DNA of 34,973 nt, from positions 1-34,973 of the forward strand of contig NZ_QOHO01000087.1 of the NCBI RefSeq assembly GCF_003432035.1, given 5' to 3'. Positions 29,077 to 34,973 of the stretch are shown piece after piece; position 1 is the first letter of the stretch, and every line of letters starts with the position of its first letter. Made by a program: the position numbers and the translations under genes. The notes beneath the pieces are model-generated. The model saw nothing but the letters and a program-made list of their open reading frames with translations. It was not told where the DNA came from and ran no database searches. Source of the DNA: Lacrimispora amygdalina (lineage in GTDB: Bacteria; Bacillota; Clostridia; Lachnospirales; Lachnospiraceae).

Positions 29077-29139
29077 TAAGATGCAGGACTGGTGTGTAAC
29101 AATACAGGAAAATAATACAGAGTTACGAGGTGGGTATGT

Positions 29140-29490
29140 ATGAAAGTCGGAGAAGTATGTTTATTTACAAAAGATGTTATTCAATTATCGAATTTTTATA
29201 AGTCTTTATTAAATATCGATAACGGCAGTGATGATAGTATACATCAATTTATCATTTCAGAGGAAACAACGTTAACTGTCTGCTATGATGAAACAGAGCG
29301 GAAAGAGAATTCACAGAATATTTGTTTAGCTTTTACGGTAGAGGATATAGATTTTCAGTATGAAAGACTGAAAGCACTCGGTATTAAGATTCTTCAACCG
29401 CCAACTGTGAGACCATGGGGAGCAACGAATATGAGTTTTTTAGATCCTGATAATAACTTAATAGTATTTAGATATTTCCCTAAAGAATAG
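29140..29490 (+). CDS. VOC-family (glyoxalase/bleomycin-resistance-like) protein
   Basis: A 116-residue protein of the vicinal-oxygen-chelate superfamily. Two beta-alpha-beta-beta-beta modules are visible: VCLFTKDVIQLSNFYKSLL (about 5-23) and FTVEDIDFQYERLKALGI (about 67-84), ending MSFLDPDNNLIVF with the usual DPDGN/E metal-side motif. Such proteins bind or modify small toxic compounds; substrate unknown. ATG 29140 with GAGG 9 nt upstream. It has the same duplicated leader as the next gene. Confidence 0.8.
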   Translation: MKVGEVCLFTKDVIQLSNFYKSLLNIDNGSDDSIHQFIISEETTLTVCYDETERKENSQNICLAFTVEDIDFQYERLKALGIKILQPPTVRPWGATNMSFLDPDNNLIVFRYFPKE

Positions 29491-29513
29491 AATAATCACG
29501 CTCCCCCATGAAT

Positions 29514-29652
29514 GGGAGGAGCCGACAAGAGGGGAGTCTTGCCGGCTATATGAAAAAAAGTTTTATTTAAAAGGTTATTGACCTCTTTGCATTTAATAAT
29601 ATACTGTGAAAGTGTGACAGGATTTTGACGGATTTGTGAAGAGTCTGTGAAA
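29514..29652 (+). repeat. Duplicated 140-bp leader, copy 2
   Basis: The second copy, with hairpin GCCGACAAG/CTTGCCGGC (29521-29529, 29538-29546), the same A/T stretch, possible promoter TTATTG-N17-AATATA (29575-29580, 29598-29603) and two TGTGAA boxes 11 bp apart (in TTTGTGAAGAGTCTGTGAAA). It starts 24 bases after the VOC gene and ends 37 bases before the GNAT gene. Confidence 0.8.
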
Positions 29653-29689
29653 CAAGAGTAATTAATTACTGAAGAAACGAGGGTTAAAC

Positions 29690-30208
29690 ATGCGCGATTA
29701 TTTTATTAATACAACAAGAATTGGGTTCTCCAGCTGGAGTGACGCCGATTTAAATCTGGCATCACAGCTGTGGGGGGAAAATGAAGTCACCCGGTACATC
29801 TGCTCCACAGGTAAGTTTACACATGAAGATATTGTGAACCGCCTGAATACGGAAATTCATAATTATGAATTGTATCATGTGCAATACTGGCCGATTTTTG
29901 AATTGTCAACAGAAGAACTCATTGGCTGCTGCGGTATCCGCCCTTATAAATCCGAAACTCATTCCTACGAACTGGGGTTTCATCTGCGGGAAAAATACTG
30001 GGGGCAGGGCTATGCCTCTGAGGCAGCAAAAGCGGCTATTGATTACAGCTTTCACATCTTAAAAGCAAAGAAGCTGTATGCAGGCCATCACCCCCAGAAC
30101 AGAGCATCAGAAAAGCTGCTGCTAAAATTAGGGTTTCAATTTACCGGCAGAGAATTTTATACACCAACGGGGCTGTATCATCCTTCGTACGAACTTGTAA
30201 ACCGTTAA
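29690..30208 (+). CDS. GNAT N-acetyltransferase (RimJ/RimL type)
   Basis: A 172-residue acetyltransferase. The acetyl-CoA-binding motif A lies in LREKYWGQGYASEAAKAAID (about residues 97-116; the QGYASE loop), followed by HHPQNRASEKLLLKLGFQF. It resembles N-terminal/ribosomal-protein acetyltransferases, but the substrate may be an antibiotic or metabolite. ATG 29690 with GAGGG 8 nt upstream. Its duplicated leader suggests common control with the VOC gene, which would fit a stress or drug response. Confidence 0.85.
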   Translation: MRDYFINTTRIGFSSWSDADLNLASQLWGENEVTRYICSTGKFTHEDIVNRLNTEIHNYELYHVQYWPIFELSTEELIGCCGIRPYKSETHSYELGFHLREKYWGQGYASEAAKAAIDYSFHILKAKKLYAGHHPQNRASEKLLLKLGFQFTGREFYTPTGLYHPSYELVNR

Positions 30209-30346
30209 TATTACAGGAAACAAATCACTCCGCATGTACAAAATGTTGGCACTTGTTTATGGTAACAAATCCAATGTTTTCAATGCATAAACCAGTTCTT
30301 TTGTATCAAAAATCTTTCTTTTTCAACAAAAGTTTCCTTTATTCGA

Positions 30347-30375
30347 TTGACGGAGCCACCTTATACTAGTAAAAT
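30347..30375 (+). promoter_or_regulatory. Sigma-A promoter of the FtsA-like/nrdD operon
   Basis: TTGACG (30347-30352), 17 bases, TAAAAT (30370-30375). A start codon at 30347 is excluded since it would lie within this promoter. Confidence 0.75.
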
Positions 30376-30409
30376 AAAGACAAATATGAAAGAGGATGGG
30401 GCATTATTT

Positions 30410-32467
30410 ATGGATAACAGAAATAGCATTTTGACAGATACACTTCCGGATCAGGCTATTTTCGCTCTGGATATTGGAACCAGAAGCATCATTGGCATGG
30501 TAGGAATGCCGGATGGAGACAGAATACATATCGTTGCCATAGAGAGAGCCGAGCATACAAAGCGGGCGATGATTGACGGACAGATCGAGGATATTGATCA
30601 GGTTGCAAAAATTGCCGGTCAGGTGAAAGCGAGACTGGAAAAAAAGCTGGGCTGCAAGCTGTTAAAGGTTTGTGTGGCAGCTGCGGGAAGAGCACTGAGA
30701 ACGGAAAGTGTGACCTATGAGATGGAGCTTGCCAGAGCCCAGAAGATTGATGCAGAATCCGTCAGCAGACTGGAAGCCGGAGCCATAAGCGAAGCGGAAA
30801 AACAGTTTATGAACCGGGAAGGCCGGGATAATGACAGGCAGTTTTATCTGGTTGGTTATACCGTAAGCAGATATTTCCTGGATAACTATATGATTTCCAA
30901 TTTAATTGATCACCATGGACGGGTATTGAAGGCTGATATCATTGCTACATTCCTTCCGACGGAGGTTGTTGAAAGCCTTTATTCCGCTATGCATAAGATT
31001 GGTCTGGAGGTTGCAAGCCTCACCCTGGAGCCGATTGCAGCCATCAATGCGGCCATTCCCCAGAACATCCGTCTGTTAAACCTGGCTATGGTGGACATCG
31101 GTGCAGGTACCTCTGATATCGCTGTCTGCCGGGATGGAAGTGTAACCGGCTATACCATGGCCATACTTGCAGGAGATGAGATAACGGAATCCATTATGAA
31201 AGAATATTTAGTGGATTTTACAACCGCGGAAAAAATCAAATCCCAGATTGATGAAGAAGAGGAACTTACATTTACAGATATCCTCGGATTTGAACAGACG
31301 ATTACCAGAGAAGCTGTTTTCGGCAGCATCAAAGAGGCGTCCTCCAGGCTTTGTCAGGAAATCTCTGATAAGATACTGGAAGTTAACGGCGGTATGCCGT
31401 CGGCAGTTTTTCTGGCAGGAGGGGGAAGCAGGCTGTCGGGGCTGAAAGAGGGAATCGTAGAACATTTAAAGATTGATCCCAAGCGTGTGGCCATAGCAGG
31501 CAATAACTTTAAGATTAACGCCTATTCCGATGAATACGATCTGGAGAATCCGGAATATGCGACGCCTCTTGGAATCGTTATCTCTGCCGGATTTAATATT
31601 GTCAATGACGGTTTCCGGGTTATTCTAAATGACCGCCCAGCGAAGCTTTTCCGCGGCGGTACCTTTACCGTTATGGATGTTTTAATGATGAACGGTTATA
31701 ACTACCAGGATATGATCGGACGTTCCGGTCAGAATCTGGTTGTCAGCGTAAACGGAAAAAGAACTGTTTTTTACGGTGAGAAGGCGGAGCCGTCTGTTCT
31801 TACACTCAATGGGGAGGAAGCACAGCTTTCTGACCAGGTAAGTGCGGAGGACTGGATTGTATTTGTGCCTGCCAGCCACGGAAAAAGCGCATTTGCCATG
31901 CTTTCTGATATTGAAAAGCCAGGAGCCGGAAAGAAGATTCTTGTAAACGGCATCGAGGCAAAAGACGATCTTCCGCTGAAATCCGGTGACAGCATTGTAA
32001 TAGAAACACTCCAGGCAGAAGAAGTCCAGCCTGAAGAAACTCCAATAGAGGAAGATCTGTATGATGACGAAGAGGAAGCGCAGAGCTTTTTAAATGAGAC
32101 AGTTCCTGCAACTCAAAACGTTCCCGGAATTTTAACTCCCCCGGCACAGATGACTTCTACCGGCATTAACCTTGATCAGGAATCCCGTTTAAAACTGGAC
32201 GGACATAAGGATGCAGCAGCTTCTTCTGATGCTGCCTTTCATAAAAGCAATGGAAAAATTACATTTTTCTTAAATGACAAACCCATGACGTTTCCCATTA
32301 AGCCGGACCAGCGCCCATATTATCTGATGGACATGCTGGAATATTCCGGACTTGATTTTAAGAATCTTACCGGGAAGGTAATATTGGAGGTCAATGGAGA
32401 AAGCGGATACTTCCAGCAGGAATTAAAAAGCAGAGACCGGATCATGATTTATCAGGTAAATGAATAA
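30410..32467 (+). CDS. FtsA/PilM-like actin-fold ATPase with long C-terminal extension
   Basis: A 685-residue protein from ATG 30410 (GGGG 8 nt upstream; ATG 30386 also in frame). Residues about 15-380 form an FtsA/PilM-type actin-fold ATPase: phosphate-1 IFALDIGTRSIIGMVG, phosphate-2 AMVDIGAGTSDIAV, adenosine motif VFLAGGGSRLSGLKEGI, and an SHS2-like insert (KVCVAAAGRAL). The C-terminal about 300 residues add two weakly similar ubiquitin/SLBB-like modules (VMDVLMMNGYNYQDMIGR, and LMDMLEYSGLDFKNLTGK), each followed by VxVNG. It is not canonical FtsA (about 420 residues). A role in envelope, division or spore morphogenesis is possible. It is 5-11 bases from nrdD, so transcribed with it. Confidence 0.75.
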   Translation: MDNRNSILTDTLPDQAIFALDIGTRSIIGMVGMPDGDRIHIVAIERAEHTKRAMIDGQIEDIDQVAKIAGQVKARLEKKLGCKLLKVCVAAAGRALRTESVTYEMELARAQKIDAESVSRLEAGAISEAEKQFMNREGRDNDRQFYLVGYTVSRYFLDNYMISNLIDHHGRVLKADIIATFLPTEVVESLYSAMHKIGLEVASLTLEPIAAINAAIPQNIRLLNLAMVDIGAGTSDIAVCRDGSVTGYTMAILAGDEITESIMKEYLVDFTTAEKIKSQIDEEEELTFTDILGFEQTITREAVFGSIKEASSRLCQEISDKILEVNGGMPSAVFLAGGGSRLSGLKEGIVEHLKIDPKRVAIAGNNFKINAYSDEYDLENPEYATPLGIVISAGFNIVNDGFRVILNDRPAKLFRGGTFTVMDVLMMNGYNYQDMIGRSGQNLVVSVNGKRTVFYGEKAEPSVLTLNGEEAQLSDQVSAEDWIVFVPASHGKSAFAMLSDIEKPGAGKKILVNGIEAKDDLPLKSGDSIVIETLQAEEVQPEETPIEEDLYDDEEEAQSFLNETVPATQNVPGILTPPAQMTSTGINLDQESRLKLDGHKDAAASSDAAFHKSNGKITFFLNDKPMTFPIKPDQRPYYLMDMLEYSGLDFKNLTGKVILEVNGESGYFQQELKSRDRIMIYQVNE

Positions 32468-32478
32468 AAGAGGTGTAT

Positions 32479-34554
32479 ATGGGCGTGTTGAACGTAGTTA
32501 AAAGGGATGGAACAGTTACGGAATTTGAATTAGTAAAGATTGAGGCTGCGGTTAAAAAAGCCTTTGAGGCAACCGGCAAGTATTATACAGACAGCATCGT
32601 GGAGCTTCTTGCTTTGCGGGTAGCTTCTGATTTTCAGAGTAAGGTTCAGACAGAGAGTATTCCTGTGGAAGACATTCAGGACAGTGTGGAAAAGGTACTG
32701 GAAGAAACGGGATATACAGAAGTGGCAAAGGCTTATATACTCTACCGGAAACAGAGGGAAAAGATCAGAAACTTAGGCAGTACCACACTGGATTACAAAG
32801 ATGTGGTGGATCAGTATGTAAAAGTAGAGGACTGGCATGTGAAAGAAAACTCCACGGTCACCTATTCGGTAGGCGGTCTGATTCTGAATAATTCCGGGGC
32901 AGTTACCACAAATTACTGGCTTTCAGAAATCTATGACAGGGAGATAGCAGACGCTCATAATCATGGTGACATACATATCCATGATCTTTCCATGCTCACA
33001 GGCTACAGCTGCGGATGGTCGTTAAAGCAGCTTCTTTTAGACGGTCTGGGCGGAATCAGCGGAAAGATTACTGCTTCACCGGCGAAACATCTTGCAACGC
33101 TGTGCAATCAGATGGTAAACTTTCTTGGCATCATGCAGAATGAATGGGCGGCATCCCAGTCATTTTCATCCTTTGATACTTATCTGGCACCGTTTGTTAA
33201 AGCAGATCAGCTGAATTATGATAAAGTGAAAAAATGTATGGAGGCCTTTGTATTTGGAGTGAATACTCCAAGCCGCTGGGGTACCCAGGCCCCATTTTCC
33301 CATATTTCCCTTGACTTAACAGTGCCGGAGGATATGAAATCAAAAAAGGCTATTGCAGGCGGAAAATTTATGGATTTCACCTACGGGGACTGTCAGGCAG
33401 AGATGGATATGGTAAACCGTGCATTTTTGGAAACTATGCTGGAAGGAGATGCCGGAGGAATGGGATTTCAGTACCCAATTCCGGTTTTTGAGATAACAAA
33501 GGAGTTTGACTGGTCTGATTCAGAAAGAAACCGTTTGTTATTTACACTGGCTTCCCACTATGGTACTCCCTATTTTTCCAATTATATAAATGGTAACCTT
33601 ACTCCTGGAGACGTACGTGCTTTTACTCCGGAGAGCGTTCCTGATTTAACAAAGCTGCGCAATAAGGCAGGCGGGTTTTTCGGTTATGGGGAACATACAG
33701 GTTCCATAGGGGTCGTTACTCTGAATCTGCCGAGAATTGCATATTCAGCTACTGATGAAGCGGACTTTTACCGCCGGCTGGACCGGGTGGCAGACCTTGC
33801 AGCCAAATCCCTTGATATTAAGCGAAAGGTAATTACCAGCCTTTTGAAAAATGGACTTTACCCCTATACAGCCTGTTATCTGGAAAACTTCAACAATCAT
33901 TTTTCCTCCATCGGCATTGTCGGTATGAATGAGGCCGGAATGAATGCGGACTGGCTGGGTGCAGGAATGGAATCAGAACAGACTCAGGCATTTGCAGTAA
34001 ATGTAATGAAGTATTTAAAAGAAAAGCTCATTGGATATCAGCAACAGTATAAAAGCCTGTTCAGCCTTGAGGCCACTCCCGCAGAATCGGCTGCATACCG
34101 GCTGGCATTGATTGACAGGGAGGAGCTTTCCGGGATTAATTCTGCAAGTAAAAATTCAGACGTTCCCTATTATACCAACAGCACGAAACTGGCAGCAGAC
34201 TGGGGAGGAAGCCTTTCTCAGGCACTGGCCATACAGAATCGGGTTCAGCCTTTGTATACGGCAGGCACTGTATTCTCTGTTTACATGGAAAAGGAAGAAG
34301 AACATTATCAGACTGTCAGGGATGCATTAAGGAGTATGACAGAACAATATGAGATTCCTTATATGACATTCACACCTGTATATTCCGTCTGCCAGAACTG
34401 CGGTTATCTTCCGGGAAGCCAGGAGATCTGTCCAAAATGCGGTAAAAAGACGGATATTTACAGCAGAATTGCCGGGTATTACCGGCCGGTCAGTGACTGG
34501 AATGAAGGAAAAGCCCAGGAGTTTAAAAACAGAAAAATGATGGCTTTGGAGTAA
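32479..34554 (+). CDS. nrdD: Host anaerobic ribonucleoside-triphosphate reductase
   Basis: A 691-residue class III reductase. The ATP-cone is VLNVVKRDGTVTEFELVKIE (about residues 3-22), with barrel motifs DIHIHDLSMLTGYSCGWSL (about 170) and GVNTPSRWGTQAPFSHISLD. The C-terminal zinc site is CQNCGYLPGSQEICPKCGKK, and the glycyl-radical segment is RIAGYYRPVSDWN. It belongs to the group with the 'YRPV' ending rather than the phage-type 'CGYIG' ending at 12656. ATG 32479 with AGAGG 7 nt upstream; GTG 32473 overlaps that site. No nrdG is adjacent in this window; the cognate activase may lie beyond the end. Confidence 0.93.
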   Translation: MGVLNVVKRDGTVTEFELVKIEAAVKKAFEATGKYYTDSIVELLALRVASDFQSKVQTESIPVEDIQDSVEKVLEETGYTEVAKAYILYRKQREKIRNLGSTTLDYKDVVDQYVKVEDWHVKENSTVTYSVGGLILNNSGAVTTNYWLSEIYDREIADAHNHGDIHIHDLSMLTGYSCGWSLKQLLLDGLGGISGKITASPAKHLATLCNQMVNFLGIMQNEWAASQSFSSFDTYLAPFVKADQLNYDKVKKCMEAFVFGVNTPSRWGTQAPFSHISLDLTVPEDMKSKKAIAGGKFMDFTYGDCQAEMDMVNRAFLETMLEGDAGGMGFQYPIPVFEITKEFDWSDSERNRLLFTLASHYGTPYFSNYINGNLTPGDVRAFTPESVPDLTKLRNKAGGFFGYGEHTGSIGVVTLNLPRIAYSATDEADFYRRLDRVADLAAKSLDIKRKVITSLLKNGLYPYTACYLENFNNHFSSIGIVGMNEAGMNADWLGAGMESEQTQAFAVNVMKYLKEKLIGYQQQYKSLFSLEATPAESAAYRLALIDREELSGINSASKNSDVPYYTNSTKLAADWGGSLSQALAIQNRVQPLYTAGTVFSVYMEKEEEHYQTVRDALRSMTEQYEIPYMTFTPVYSVCQNCGYLPGSQEICPKCGKKTDIYSRIAGYYRPVSDWNEGKAQEFKNRKMMALE

Positions 34555-34629
34555 GAAATTTACCTTATTAACTCACATATGTAAGACAGGGGCATAAGAT
34601 ATACTACGAACTGATTAAATTAGGAGTAT

Positions 34630-34902
34630 ATGAAAATGAGTTGTAATAATTGGAATAACGGCTGCAATTGCAGCTGCCCAGGTAATTATGATAATAAGTG
34701 CAGCGTGAAATACAGTGATGTCAGTGATGCATCAACTGGAAACGGCAACATGAATATGTGCTATCGTAAGGGATATGCAGAAGGCTTTAAAGATGGTTAT
34801 GAGACCGGCTTCCGTGATGGATTCTGGACCGCAAGCGGCTGCGGAAGAACCTATGGCGGGAATGTAATGGGATCTACCGATTATGGCTGCGGCTGCAAAT
34901 AA
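34630..34902 (+). CDS. Small Cys/Gly/Asn-rich protein, possible coat-type protein
   Basis: A 90-residue protein with Cys-rich ends (SCNNWNNGCNCSCPGN at 3-18; YGCGCK at the end) and a central Gly/Tyr/Asp segment GYAEGFKDGYETGFRDGFW, i.e. three GxxxGxxDG-like repeats. Composition resembles small spore-coat or exosporium proteins of Clostridia, but I do not recognise a family. TAGGAG stands 5 nt before ATG 34630. A terminator follows at once, so it may form a single-gene unit. Confidence 0.65.
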   Translation: MKMSCNNWNNGCNCSCPGNYDNKCSVKYSDVSDASTGNGNMNMCYRKGYAEGFKDGYETGFRDGFWTASGCGRTYGGNVMGSTDYGCGCK

Positions 34903-34917
34903 TTTTAATCTGATAAG

Positions 34918-34955
34918 AGTTCTGGTTTTCATTTTTTGAAGACCGGAACTTTTTC
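34918..34955 (+). terminator. Rho-independent terminator
   Basis: AGTTCTGG (34918-34925) pairs with CCGGAACT (34943-34950), with inner TTTTC/GAAGA partial pairing, followed by TTTTTC. Ends the Cys-rich gene. Confidence 0.8.
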
Positions 34956-34973
34956 TTGTATCTCGGTACAATA

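Overview
The window looks like chromosome of an anaerobic, spore-forming Firmicute of the Clostridia, probably Lachnospiraceae-like. The evidence is the cotJ spore-coat operon, a SpoIIQ-like gene behind a sigma-F-type promoter, a class III (oxygen-sensitive) ribonucleotide reductase, strong AGGAGG ribosome sites and frequent TTG/GTG starts. It falls into two parts that differ in base composition.

Region 1 (1 to about 17.95 kb) is AT-rich and is the early/right arm of a prophage or phage-derived island ending in a tyrosine integrase (16573-17913). Its left end lies outside the window and no structural genes are visible. From 0.5 to 7.9 kb it carries a DNA-modification/anti-restriction cluster: a cytosine-methyltransferase-like gene, two amino-methyltransferases, a Dam-like methyltransferase, a PAPS-reductase-like gene and a Lar-like protein. 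Five of these genes share a strange leader: the only Shine-Dalgarno sequence lies about 50 nt before the start, inside the 5' arm of an outer stem that encloses two perfect palindromes. Four of the five also carry a single frameshift or nonsense lesion. An IscB nuclease with an upstream omega/HEARO-type RNA follows (about 8.04-9.5 kb). Next come dNTP-supply genes (ThyX-like, guanylate kinase, deoxyribosyltransferase-like, nrdD-nrdG), small phage proteins, a secreted SleB-like hydrolase and the integrase.

Region 2 (about 18-35 kb) is host chromosome: SpoIIQ-like, a CBS protein, a degenerate GGDEF-EAL protein, an FAD/Rieske oxidoreductase, the cotJ operon, an XRE/membrane-protein pair, HIT, VOC and GNAT proteins, an FtsA-like ATPase and a host nrdD. 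The main observation is that cotJC is split by a 2,799-bp element encoding a large serine recombinase and three small cargo genes. Both junctions carry the same 9-bp core (TGGCGGRCC), and joining them restores an intact CotJC reading frame. This is the architecture of a skin-like, sporulation-excised intervening element. Two small genes inside it have candidate mother-cell sigma-factor promoters and are candidates for the excision directionality factor.

Other structure includes a CotJA fused to a long Cys/Pro/Met 22-residue repeat array, a duplicated 140-bp leader ahead of the VOC and GNAT genes, a family of related hairpins around the XRE cassette, and three phage genes whose expected start codon is ATA or ATT.
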